Positions 27,477 to 39,114 of a DNA stretch of 64,000 nt are shown here, piece after piece. The stretch is taken from assembly GCA_904420005.1 (NCBI GenBank), contig CAJFTT010000042.1, forward strand, positions 1 through 64,000. Direction: 5' to 3'. Under the pieces are notes generated by a model. That model worked only from the letters and a program-made list of their open reading frames with translations. It was not told the origin of the DNA and made no database searches. This DNA is from Candidatus Tabaqchalia intestinavium (GTDB lineage: Bacteria; Bacillota; Clostridia; Oscillospirales; CAJFTT01). Made by a program: the position numbers and the translations under genes. Numbering within the stretch: the first letter of the stretch is position 1; each line of letters begins with the position of its first letter.

Positions 27477-30400
27477 TCATTTGGAATCGATCGTATCGAC
27501 GGACGGCACGATGTCCTCCAGCACGTCGAGCAGAATGCGCGCCGTGTCGAGCGAGGTGAAAGCAGTCACGCCGTTTTCCACTGCGCAGCGGCGGATGTAC
27601 GCGCCGTCATCGGCGTGCGAGCCGGAAAAAAGCGAACGGGTATTGATGATATAGCTGACATACCCTGCGCGAATGGATTGCAGGATCTGGTCGCTGCCCT
27701 CGCTGATTTTCCCCAGCACGCGGGTTTTGATGCCGTGCTTGCGGAGGAAAGCCGCTGTACCGGCCGTGGCCTCGATGTTGAAGCCCAGGCGGTAAAACCG
27801 CTGCACAAGCGGCAGGGCCTCCTGCTTGTCCTCGTCGGCCAGCGTGACAAGCACGGTACCGTAATCGCGCACATGAATGCCCGACGCCTGCAGCGCCTTG
27901 TACAGCGCGCGGTTGAGCCGCGTGTCGTAGCCGATGGCCTCGCCCGTGGATTTCATTTCCGGGGAGAGATAGGTGTCCATGCCGCCGAGCTTCGAGAAAG
28001 AGAAGGCCGGCGCTTTGACGTACCACCGCGGTTTCTTGCCGGCGAGGGAAAGCGCCGCGCGCTGCTCCTGCAGCGATTGCCCCAGCATGGCCCTGACCGC
28101 GATCTCCACAAGATTGCAGCCGGCTGACTTGGACAGAAACGGGACGCTGCGGGACGCGCGGGGATTGACCTCGATGATATAGACGTTCTCGTCGCTGTCT
28201 ACGATGAACTGGATATTGAACAGCCCCACGATGCCAATGCCGAGCCCCAGCTTGGTGGTGTAATCGAGGATCGTATCCCGCACTTTCTCCGACAGGCTGA
28301 AGGGAGGATAGACGCTGATGCTGTCGCCCGAATGCACGCCGGTGCGCTCGACCAGCTCCATGATGCCCGGCACGAACACTTCCTTGCCGTCGCAGATGGC
28401 GTCGACCTCCACCTCTTTGCCGGTGACATATTTGTCGACCAGTACGGGTTTGTCGACGTCGACCTCCACGGCGGTTTTCAGATAATGCCGGAGCATGGCG
28501 TCGTCCGCCACGATCTCCATCGCCCGGCCGCCGAGCACGAAGCTGGGCCGCACGAGCACCGGGTATCCGATCTCCGCCGCGACGCGCAGCCCGTCCTCCA
28601 TGGTGGTGACGGCCGCGCCGGTCGGATGGGGAATGCCGAGAGAAAGAATGAGGTTTTCAAATGCGTCGCGGTTCTCGGCCTTTTCGATGGCTTCGCACCC
28701 TGTGCCGATGATGCGCACGCCGCGCCGCGCCAGCGGCTCGGCCAGATTGACCGCGGTCTGTCCGCCGAGGGAAACGATGACGCCCAGCGGCTTTTCATGC
28801 TCGAGGACATTCATCACGCTTTCCACCGTCAGCGGCTCGAAATAAAGCTTATCAGCCTGCGTGTAATCGGTGGAGACCGTCTCGGGGTTGTTGTTGATGA
28901 CGATGGCTTCATACCCCGCCTCACGAATGGTGCGCAGCGCATGCACGGTGGAATAGTCGAATTCCACGCCCTGGCCGATGCGGATAGGGCCCGAACCGAG
29001 CACGACGATTTTCTCCCGGTCGGTCACGACGGATTCTTCTTCCGCCTCGTAGGTCGAATAGAAATACGGTACGTAGCTCTCAAATTCCCCCGCGCAGGTG
29101 TCGATCATCTTATAGGTGGGGAAGATGCCTTCGCGCCGCCGCATGGCGAACAGATCCTCCTCCTGCAGGTTCCACAGCTGCGCGAGATACTGATCGGAAA
29201 AGCCCATCTTTTTCGCCTGACGCAGCAGCGCGATATCGCCCGGCGCAGCTTCCAGCTCTTTTTCAAAATCGACGATATTCTTGATCTTGTCCAGGAAGAA
29301 CATATCAATCTGCGTGATGTCGCAGATGCGCGAATGGTCAACGCCCAGCCACATCAGCTGCGCGATGGCGTAAAGCCGGTCGTCCGTGCCCTCTTTGATG
29401 TAGTCGAGCAGTTCGTCGACCGTCATATTTTTGCGATCGAACTTCGCGGCGTGAATGTGGCAGACGCCGGTCTCCAGCGACTGGATGGCTTTGAGAATGC
29501 TTTCCTCAAATGTGCGGCCAATAGCCATCACTTCGCCCGTCGCTTTCATCTGGGTAGAGAGGGCATTGGAGCAGTTGGTGAATTTGTCGAACGGGAAGCG
29601 CGGGATTTTTGTCACGACATAATCCAGCGCCGGCTCAAAGCAGGCCGGGGTGTTGATGAGCTGGATTTCCTCCAGGCGCATGCCCACGGCGATCTTGGCC
29701 GATACGCGGGCGATGGGATAGCCGGTGGCTTTGGAAGCCAGGGCAGAGGAGCGCGAGACGCGGGGGTTGACCTCGATGACGTAATACTGGAACGACTGGG
29801 GATCCAGCGCGAACTGGACGTTGCAGCCGCCCTTGATGCGCAGCGCGCGGATGATGCGCAGCGCGCTGTCGCGCAGCATCTGGTATTCCTTATTGGTGAG
29901 GGTTTGGCTGGGCGCGACGACGACGGAGTCGCCGGTATGAATGCCGACGGGATCGACGTTCTCCATGTTGCACACGGTGATGGCGGTGTCGTTCGCGTCG
30001 CGGATGACTTCGTATTCGATCTCCTTATAGCCCTTGATGCTCTTTTCGATGAGCACCTGATGCACGGGGGAGAGCGCCAGCGCGTGTTTCATCATTTCCT
30101 TGAGCTCCGCGTCGTCATGCGCGAAGCCGCCGCCTGTGCCGCCCAGCGTGAAAGCGGGGCGCAGGATAACGGGATAGCCGATTTTCTGCGCGGCGGCCAG
30201 CGCTTCCTCCACGCTGAACGTGACTTCGGACGGGATGACCGGTTCGCCGATTTGCAGGCACAGCTCCTTGAACAGGTCGCGGTCCTCCGCCTGCTCGATG
30301 CTCTCCGCGTCGGAACCGAGCAGCTCAATCTGGCATTCGTTGAGCACGCCTTTTTTCGCCAGCTGCATCGCAAGGTTGAGGCCCGTCTGCCCGCCGAGGC

Positions 30401-30657
30401 TCGGCACGATGGCGTCCGGCCGTTCATAACGGCAGATGCGCGCGAGATATTCCAGCGTCAGCGGCTCCATATAAACCTTGTCCGCGATAGAGGTGTCCGT
30501 CATGATGGTGGCGGGATTAGAGTTGACCAGCACCACCTCGTACCCTTCCTCTTTGAGCGCCAGGCAGGCCTGGGTGCCGGCATAGTCGAATTCCGCTGCC
30601 TGGCCGATGACGATCGGCCCGGAGCCGATGACCATGATTTTGTGCAGATCCGTTCTC

Positions 30658-30665
<8 letters not shown>
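27477..30665 (-). CDS. carB: Carbamoyl-phosphate synthase large subunit
   Basis: This 1062-residue protein has the duplicated ATP-grasp structure. The first half starts [20 protein letters not shown]; the second repeats it with [20 protein letters not shown] near residue 555. The C-terminal methylglyoxal synthase-like allosteric domain (from about residue 930) is complete. It makes carbamoyl phosphate from bicarbonate, ATP and ammonia channelled from CarA, for pyrimidine and arginine synthesis. Its start overlaps the carA stop by eight bases. Confidence 0.96.
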
Positions 30666-33373
<2,708 letters not shown>

Positions 33374-33961
33374 TCAGTTATTATAGGTTTTGATAATATT
33401 TTCCGCGATCTCCCTGCGCTTGACGCAGGTGTCCATCGCGCGTTTTTCAATATAGCGGTGCGCTTCCGGCTCGCTCATTTTCATGTGTTCCATCAGCAGC
33501 AGCTTGGCGCGGTTGACCAGCCGGATTTCCTCCATTTTGCTCTGCAGCGTGGAAGCTTTGGCTTCCAGCGCCCGGATTTTCTGCCGCGTGGCAACCAGGA
33601 GCTTGACGGACTGAAAAACCATCTGCCGGTTGACCGGCTTGGACAGGGTCAACACACCATAGTCTTCCACCCGATGGCTCACGGCGTCCTGCAGCTCGGC
33701 TTTGACGAACAGGAGCACGCCGCAGCTCTGTGTCTGGGCTGTTTCCAGCGCGAACTGCACGCCGAAGTCGTCGGGCAGCGGAGAATTGATGATGAGGATA
33801 TCAAACGGCCTGTCCACCAACATCCGTCTGGCTTCCCCCACAGTGTGAACGGAGAGGATCGGAGAAAATTCCTGCGGCGGCAGAAGCTGGGTCAGCAGCG
33901 CCGTCGCTTTCTCGCCTGCAGAAACGATCAAGATGCTCATTTGACTTTTTTCCTGCATCAA
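33374..33961 (-). CDS. ANTAR-domain antitermination regulator with pseudo-receiver (NitR-like)
   Basis: This 195-residue protein has an N-terminal receiver-like fold (about 1-125), a coiled coil (RQKIRALEAKASTLQSKMEE) and a C-terminal ANTAR domain with VNRAKLLLMEHM and the RNA-contacting end EPEAHRYIEKRAMD. In the receiver the phosphorylation aspartate is replaced by asparagine 59 (FDILIINSPLP) and the acidic pocket is lost. Control should therefore come from partner binding, not phosphorylation. ANTAR proteins bind paired six-base-loop hairpins and prevent transcription termination. In clostridia a similar protein (NitR) follows glnA. Such hairpins occur in the glnA and glnN leaders here. 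A second ATG at 33940 is a possible start. Confidence 0.88.
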   Translation of the reverse strand: MMQEKSQMSILIVSAGEKATALLTQLLPPQEFSPILSVHTVGEARRMLVDRPFDILIINSPLPDDFGVQFALETAQTQSCGVLLFVKAELQDAVSHRVEDYGVLTLSKPVNRQMVFQSVKLLVATRQKIRALEAKASTLQSKMEEIRLVNRAKLLLMEHMKMSEPEAHRYIEKRAMDTCVKRREIAENIIKTYNN

Positions 33962-33997
33962 GCGGGCCTCTCCTTTCGTGCGGGGTATAGGGGAACG

Positions 33998-35188
33998 TCA
34001 CGCGAGAATATCCGGCATACAGCGGCGGATCAGCTCGCTTTGCCGGGCCAGCTGGAGCGCTTCCTCCAGCGTGGCGGGCAGCGTTTCCAGCGCCTGCGTG
34101 ACGCCGGGACCCGCGGTGAAAAGATTCAGGTCGAGCGGCTGACAGAGCGGAAGGCGTCGGCGGATGCCGTCAAGCCCCGCGTGGATCAGCAGCGCATAGG
34201 CAAGATACGGGTTGGCGGCGGGATCCGGGGAGCGCAGCTCAAAGCGCACATATTGTCCTTTGGCTGCGGGAATGCGGATCAGCTGAGAACGGTTCTCGGA
34301 GGACCAGGTGACATATTTGGGCGCTTTCTTTTCTCCCAGCCGCAGATAGGATTCCTCCGTGGGATTGAGAAACGCAGTGATTTCGCGAATATGGCAGAGG
34401 ATCCCCGCCATGAATGCGTCGGTGTCCTCTTTGCCGCGGGGGCTTTGCAGAGAAATGTTAATGTGCAGGCCGTTGCCGCTCTGCCGCTCGAGCGGCTTGG
34501 GAGAGAAGCAGGCGAAGAGGCCGTTTTGTGTGGCGATGGTTTTGACGACCGCCTGGAAGGTGACGGCGTTGTCCGCGGATGTCAGCGCGTCGCTGTAACG
34601 GAAATCGATCTCGTTCTGGCCCGGCCCTTCCTCGTGATGGGAGCTTTCCGGCTGGATCCCCATGTTTTCCAGCGTCAGGCAGATGTCGCGCCGGATGTTT
34701 TCCCCGCGGTCATCCGGCGCAATGTCCATATAGCTGGCGCTGTCAAACGGAATTTTTGTCGGGCGACCGTTCTCGTCTGTCTGGAACAAATAAAACTCAA
34801 ATTCCACGCCGAACGAGCAGGAAACCTGCAGCTTTTCCGCTTCTGCGATGGCCTGCTTGAGCAAAAAACGGCTGTCCCGGCGAAACGGCGTGCCGTCCGG
34901 GTGCCGGATGTCGCAAAACATACGAACCACGCGTCCCTGCGCGGGCCGCCAGGGAAGGACCGAAAGGGTAGAAGGGTCCGGGAAAAGAAACAGGTCGGAC
35001 TTCACTTCATCCCCGAAGCCATGGATGGCGGAAGCGTCGAAAGAGATACCATGGAGAAAGGCGCGCTCCAGCTCCGCCGGCATGATGGCGATGTTTTTCT
35101 GCTTTCCCGTGAGGTCGCAGAACGCCAAACGGATGAATTTGACGTCTTCTTCCTGGCAGTAGGTCATCACTTCGTCATAGGAATACAT
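33998..35188 (-). CDS. glnA: Glutamine synthetase type I (short form)
   Basis: This 396-residue protein has the GSI motifs FDASAIHGF, SFGVEFEFYLF, NEIDFRYSDALTSADNAVTF, NGLHINISLQS and RFELRSPDPAANPY. It makes glutamine from glutamate, ammonia and ATP. It is shorter than the usual 440 residues. Most of the shortage is near the C-terminus; the region where an adenylylated tyrosine would lie has no obvious site, as expected in Firmicutes. AAGGAAGG precedes the ATG at 35188. It is the first gene of a nine-gene run ending with dapL, and its leader carries a terminator and ANTAR-like hairpins. Confidence 0.92.
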   Translation of the reverse strand: MYSYDEVMTYCQEEDVKFIRLAFCDLTGKQKNIAIMPAELERAFLHGISFDASAIHGFGDEVKSDLFLFPDPSTLSVLPWRPAQGRVVRMFCDIRHPDGTPFRRDSRFLLKQAIAEAEKLQVSCSFGVEFEFYLFQTDENGRPTKIPFDSASYMDIAPDDRGENIRRDICLTLENMGIQPESSHHEEGPGQNEIDFRYSDALTSADNAVTFQAVVKTIATQNGLFACFSPKPLERQSGNGLHINISLQSPRGKEDTDAFMAGILCHIREITAFLNPTEESYLRLGEKKAPKYVTWSSENRSQLIRIPAAKGQYVRFELRSPDPAANPYLAYALLIHAGLDGIRRRLPLCQPLDLNLFTAGPGVTQALETLPATLEEALQLARQSELIRRCMPDILA

Positions 35189-35310
35189 GCTTTTCCTTCC
35201 TTTCTATGTTTCTATGCAGCGGCTCTATGCTGCGGCGCGAACGTCGTTCCCCTGCAAAGCGGCCGGCGCGAACCATGCCGGAACGAAGCTCCCAAGCGGC
35301 CGTGTGCAAC

Positions 35311-35366
35311 AAAAAAAGCGTCTCATATGCCGCGAGAAGAAACACTTCTCCAAAACATATGAACGC
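35311..35366 (-). terminator. Attenuator (intrinsic terminator) in the glnA leader
   Basis: On the minus strand GCGUUCAUAUG pairs with CAUAUGAGACGC (two bases mismatched in the middle), enclosing a GAGAAG/CUUCUC hairpin. Seven U follow. It lies about 30-85 bases after the predicted start and 120 bases before glnA, so transcription must read through it to express the operon. Confidence 0.82.
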
Positions 35367-35378
35367 CATTGCCCATAT
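35336..35378 (-). promoter_or_regulatory. Dual six-base-loop hairpins, predicted ANTAR binding site
   Basis: Hairpin 1 (35378-35357) has eight pairs, AUAUGGGC with GUUCAUAU, closing loop AAUGGC. After five bases hairpin 2 (35351-35336) has GGAGA with UCUUC closing loop AGUGUU. Both loops have A at position 1 and G at position 4, the known ANTAR RNA signature. The 3' arm of hairpin 1 is also the 5' arm of the terminator, so the two are mutually exclusive. For hairpin 2 an alternative six-pair register with a five-base loop also exists. Confidence 0.65.
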
Positions 35379-35400
35379 CGAATTCCCCTATTTTCTTTTT

Positions 35401-35430
35401 ATTATATAATCTTGCACACAGGTTTGTCAA
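35401..35430 (-). promoter_or_regulatory. Sigma-A promoter of glnA and the nitrogen operon
   Basis: On the minus strand TTGACA (35430-35425) is followed after 18 bases by TATAAT (35406-35401), both perfect consensus hexamers. Transcription would begin near 35394, about 205 bases upstream of glnA. Confidence 0.85.
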
Positions 35431-35489
35431 TACCCGTTTTCGCGTTTTTTCGGTCTTGTAATCGTTTTGCGGTTGACTGCCCTCCATCC

Positions 35490-35518
35490 TTGCTATGGCC
35501 AGCTTCATGTGGTAAAAT
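35490..35518 (+). promoter_or_regulatory. Predicted promoter of the flavodoxin/ferredoxin gene
   Basis: TTGCTA (35490-35495) is followed after 17 bases by TAAAAT (35513-35518). It lies about 70 bases before the start codon, divergent from the glnA promoter. Confidence 0.5.
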
Positions 35519-35589
35519 GACGAAAGAGCCGATCTGTGGCGATTCGCCCGGAATAAACCGGCAGCGCACAGGAAAGGGGAGCGCAATGT

Positions 35590-36348
35590 ATGGGAACTAT
35601 CTGCTGCGTCAGTTTCAGCCCGACCGGAACGAGCAAAAACGTAGCATGTCAGATTGCACGGGAGTTGGAAGGCGAGAAAACCACCGTTGATCTGTGCGAA
35701 GCTCCCGCAAAAGACATCCAGTTTGGACGCAACGATCTCTGCATCTTTTCCGTGCCATGCTACGGAGGCCGGATCCCGCAGACTGCGGCGGCGAGGCTTT
35801 CCCGCCTGCACGGGGATGCGACTGCGGCGATTGTCTGCGTCACATTTGGAAACCGCGCGTTTGAGGACGCATTGCTGGAACTGGCGGATACAGTAGAGGC
35901 GCAGGGGTTTGCCGTGTTTGCCGGTGCGGCTGTCGCGGCAGAGCATACTATTATGCATATCTTTGGGCAGGGGCGCCCGGACGCGGCGGACCGGGAGGAG
36001 ATTGCGGCGTTCGCGCGTCAAGCGGCCCGAAAGCACTGCGCCGGCGACAGCGTTCGGCCCGCGTTACCGGGCAATCGTCCTTATCGGGCGTGGCACGGCG
36101 GCAGCACCCCCATTTTGGTGAAGGAAGCGACCTGCAACCACTGCGGGCTGTGCGCGCAGCGCTGTCCGGTGGACGCGATTTCGCCCGACGGCAGCAGGAC
36201 GGACGCGGGGCAGTGCATTGGCTGCATGCGCTGCATTCAGCAGTGCCCTACCGCGAGCCGATCCCTGCCGGCCGAGCATGTCGCGGCGCTGATCGCGCGG
36301 CTGGGGCCCGCGTGTGAAGGCAGGAAAGCGAATGCATTTTACTTATAA
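35590..36348 (+). CDS. EFR1-type flavodoxin/ferredoxin fusion protein
   Basis: This 252-residue protein has an N-terminal flavodoxin-like domain; the FMN phosphate loop is SFSPTGTSKNVA. The glycine-rich FSVPCYGGRIP and TFGNRAFEDAL follow. The C-terminus has two 4Fe-4S ferredoxin motifs, CNHCGLCAQRCP and CIGCMRCIQQCP. Such EFR1-family proteins are soluble electron carriers in anaerobes. Its place between glnA and glnN, upstream of glutamate synthase, suggests it could donate electrons to nitrogen assimilation, but this is only contextual. No clear terminator lies between it and the glnN promoter. Confidence 0.87.
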   Translation: MGTICCVSFSPTGTSKNVACQIARELEGEKTTVDLCEAPAKDIQFGRNDLCIFSVPCYGGRIPQTAAARLSRLHGDATAAIVCVTFGNRAFEDALLELADTVEAQGFAVFAGAAVAAEHTIMHIFGQGRPDAADREEIAAFARQAARKHCAGDSVRPALPGNRPYRAWHGGSTPILVKEATCNHCGLCAQRCPVDAISPDGSRTDAGQCIGCMRCIQQCPTASRSLPAEHVAALIARLGPACEGRKANAFYL

Positions 36349-36475
36349 TGGCTATAACGGCGAACAACACGGCAGGCGTTGTTTCCGGCACCAACCGGAG
36401 AATCTCGCAAGATGTGTGGAGAAGGCCGCTGCTTGCGGGTGAAATATGAAAATTTATAAAAATTCGAATCGGGGG

Positions 36476-36504
36476 TTGACAAACTGGCACGAAGAGAGTA
36501 TACT
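36476..36504 (+). promoter_or_regulatory. Sigma-A promoter of glnN, with a palindrome over the -10 box
   Basis: TTGACA (36476-36481) is followed after 17 bases by TATACT (36499-36504). The -10 is embedded in the perfect palindrome GAGAGTATACTCTC (36494-36507), which might be an operator. The predicted start is near 36511. Confidence 0.85.
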
Positions 36505-36512
36505 CTCAACGT

Positions 36513-36565
36513 AACAACGGCAATGACGTCGCGGTAAGAAATTTCTGCTTCGTCGTTGTTTTTTT
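36513..36565 (+). terminator. First attenuator in the glnN leader
   Basis: AACAAC and GACG on the left pair with CGUC and GUUGUU on the right, with a six-base bulge and an inner GCGG/CUGC stem, followed by seven T. It begins within a few bases of the transcription start, so unrelieved termination would give an RNA of about 55 bases. Inside it, CGGC (36518-36521), loop AAUGAC and GUCG (36528-36531) form an alternative hairpin with A at loop position 1 and G at position 4. That hairpin shares GGCAAUGRC with the glnA leader. Confidence 0.72.
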
Positions 36566-36683
36566 ATTTCCCGGACAAAGCCCGGCAGCGATCGGCGGTT
36601 TTGCCAATGGAGGCGAAAATCGCTTGGCCGGAGGAACCGGAACGGTGCGGCCGATAGTCTGGGGAAAATATTCTTTTGTGAAC

Positions 36684-36741
36684 AAGCGGCAAGGGCGTCG
36701 CGGGACAGTTGTCCCGAGGAGCCCCTGTCGCTTTATTTTTT
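36684..36741 (+). terminator. Second attenuator, immediately before the glnN ribosome binding site
   Basis: AAGCGGCAAGGG (36684-36695) pairs with CCCCTGTCGCTT (36722-36733), with an inner CGGGAC/GTCCCG hairpin, followed by TTATTTTTT. The gene's AAGGAG starts only a few bases later. An alternative hairpin, GCGGC (36686-36690) with GUCGC (36697-36701) closing loop AAGGGC, uses the terminator's left arm. This loop again has A at position 1 and G at position 4, so its formation would block the terminator. Confidence 0.75.
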
Positions 36742-36758
36742 ATCAAGGAGTTGTTTGT

Positions 36759-38855
36759 ATGAATGCGATCACAAACCTGTTTGGCACGAACGTTTTCAAC
36801 GACGCGGTGATGCGCGAGCGTCTTCCCAAGGAAACGTACCGGCAGCTGCAGCGCACAGTTAAAGAAGGCAAGCATCTGGACAATGCGGTCGCCAATGTCG
36901 TTGCCAACGCCATGAAGGATTGGGCCATCGAAAAGGGAGCGACGCATTTCACGCACTGGTTCCAGCCCATGACAGGCATCACGGCGGAAAAGCACGACAG
37001 CTTTATTACGCCGACGGACGACGGGCGCGTCATTTTGGAATTTTCCGGCAAGGAGCTGATCCAGGGAGAGCCGGACGCGTCGTCTTTCCCCTCCGGCGGC
37101 CTGCGGGCGACCTTTGAGGCCAGAGGATATACCACCTGGGATCCCACTTCTTATGCGTTCATTAAGGGGAAAACGCTGTGCATCCCGACGGCGTTTTGCT
37201 CGTACGGCGGGGAAGCGCTGGACAAGAAAACGCCGCTGCTGCGCTCGATGGAGGCCATCAATCGGCAGGCGCTGCGCGTTCTGCGCCTGTTTGGCGACAC
37301 GGCGGTGACCTCTGTCAAGACGACCGTAGGCCCTGAACAGGAATATTTCCTGGTAGAAAGGGAAATGTTTGAAAAACGCCCCGATCTGGTATTCACCGGC
37401 CGGACTCTGTTCGGCGCGCGGCCGCCCAAGGGACAGGAGCTGGACGATCATTATTTCGGCACCATCAAAACCCGCGTGGCTGAATACATGGAGGACCTCA
37501 ACGAAGAGCTGTGGAAGCTGGGCGTGCTGGCCAAGACGGAGCATAATGAAGTCGCGCCGGCGCAGCACGAGCTCGCGCCTATTTTCAGCACGACCAATAT
37601 CGCCACCGATCACAACCAGCTGACGATGGAGCTGATGCAGCGCATCGCGAAAAAGCATGGCCTGGTCTGCCTGCTGCATGAAAAGCCGTTTGCCGGCGTC
37701 AACGGCTCCGGCAAGCATAATAACTGGTCGATCTCCACCAGCACCGGCAAGAACCTGCTGGATCCGGGCGACACGCCGCGGGAGAACGCGCAATTTTTGC
37801 TGTTTTTGTGCGCGGTTATCCAGGCGGTGGATGATTACCAGGATCTGCTGCGCGTGTCGGTCGCCTCGGCGGGCAACGACCATCGCCTGGGTGCCAATGA
37901 AGCGCCGCCGGCGATCGTTTCGATCTTCCTGGGGACGGAGCTGACGGAGATTCTCGACTCCATCGAAAAGGACGAACAGTACGGCACGAAGGAAAAAGAG
38001 CTGTGGAAGGTCGGCGTACATATTCTTCCGCGCTTCCCCAAAGACACGACCGACCGCAACCGCACTTCGCCGTTTGCGTTTACAGGTAACAAATTCGAGT
38101 TCCGCATGCTGGGTTCCAGCAATTCCATTTCGGGCGCCAACATCGTGCTCAACACCGCCGTGGCGGAGAGCCTCCGGCAGTATGCCGATGAGCTGGAATC
38201 GGCGGAGGATTTCAACAAAGCGCTGCATGATCTGATCCAGCGCACCATCCGGGAACACAAGCGCATCATCTTCAACGGTAACGGCTACGATGAGGCGTGG
38301 GTGAAGGAAGCGGAGCGCCGTGGGTTGCTCAACCTCAAGACGACCCCGGAATGCCTGCCTTACTTCTGCGCGGAGAAAAATGTGCAGCTGTTCACGCAGC
38401 ATCGCGTATTTTCCGAGACGGAGATCAACGCCCGCTGCGAGATTATGCTGGAGACCTACAGCAAGATGCTCAATATCGAGGCGCTGACCATGCTGGATAT
38501 GGCCAATAAGGATCTGCTGCCGGCCTATTCGGCGTACGCCCGGCAGCTCAGCGAGGCGCTTCTTGCGAAGAAAGAGGCGGCGCCCGGCGTGGACTGCACG
38601 TACGAGGAAGAGCTGCTGCGCAAGGTTTCCGGTCTGTGCGGCGGTATGTATCAGAAAACCAAGGCGCTGGAAGCGACGCTGCTGGAGCTTGTCCATAAGG
38701 ACTGCAGCGAGCTTGAGAAGGCTCAGTATTACCGCTCGGTGGTGTTTGGCGCCATGAATGAGCTGCGCATTGTCGCCGACGAGCTGGAAAGCGTGACGGA
38801 TCGCAAATATTATCCGTATCCCACCTATGGCGATCTGCTGTTCGGCGTGCGCTGA
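36759..38855 (+). CDS. glnN: Glutamine synthetase type III
   Basis: This 698-residue protein has the GSIII length and motifs, including [70 protein letters not shown] and the late [17 protein letters not shown]. It makes glutamine like glnA, but from a structurally distinct family common in gut Clostridia and Bacteroidetes. The start at 36759 was chosen for AAGGAG nine bases upstream; an open frame extends 45 codons farther through the leader hairpins and is not coding. Two tandem attenuators precede it. It lies upstream of gltBD. Confidence 0.95.
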   Translation: MNAITNLFGTNVFNDAVMRERLPKETYRQLQRTVKEGKHLDNAVANVVANAMKDWAIEKGATHFTHWFQPMTGITAEKHDSFITPTDDGRVILEFSGKELIQGEPDASSFPSGGLRATFEARGYTTWDPTSYAFIKGKTLCIPTAFCSYGGEALDKKTPLLRSMEAINRQALRVLRLFGDTAVTSVKTTVGPEQEYFLVEREMFEKRPDLVFTGRTLFGARPPKGQELDDHYFGTIKTRVAEYMEDLNEELWKLGVLAKTEHNEVAPAQHELAPIFSTTNIATDHNQLTMELMQRIAKKHGLVCLLHEKPFAGVNGSGKHNNWSISTSTGKNLLDPGDTPRENAQFLLFLCAVIQAVDDYQDLLRVSVASAGNDHRLGANEAPPAIVSIFLGTELTEILDSIEKDEQYGTKEKELWKVGVHILPRFPKDTTDRNRTSPFAFTGNKFEFRMLGSSNSISGANIVLNTAVAESLRQYADELESAEDFNKALHDLIQRTIREHKRIIFNGNGYDEAWVKEAERRGLLNLKTTPECLPYFCAEKNVQLFTQHRVFSETEINARCEIMLETYSKMLNIEALTMLDMANKDLLPAYSAYARQLSEALLAKKEAAPGVDCTYEEELLRKVSGLCGGMYQKTKALEATLLELVHKDCSELEKAQYYRSVVFGAMNELRIVADELESVTDRKYYPYPTYGDLLFGVR

Positions 38856-39054
38856 CGGCTTTCTTCAACGGGAGAAGGATTTTTGTGCCGGAGACCGCAG
38901 CGAGAGTCTGGCGGCCCGCACGGACGGCGGTACCGGCGCTGTCCGAAGGGATGTCGGCGGGAGCCGTTGAACGGGGAATGATTTGAATCAGACGGGCGGA
39001 ATGCGTGCGACGCTTCCCGGGTTCGGGAGGGTCGCGCGCGTTCCGCCGCAAACA

Positions 39055-39088
39055 GCCGCAGCGCGGAAATTTCGCCGCGCGCTGCGGC
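39055..39088 (+). other. Stem-loop in the leader of gltB
   Basis: GCCGCAGCGCG (39055-39065) and CGCGCTGCGGC (39078-39088) form an 11-pair stem ending 26 bases before the gltB start. No T-run follows, so it is not a standard terminator. The rest of the 260-base gap after glnN shows no gene, no clear terminator and no ANTAR-like loop. Confidence 0.45.
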
Positions 39089-39114
39089 AAATTGAGCAAC
39101 TGGAGGGTATCGGA

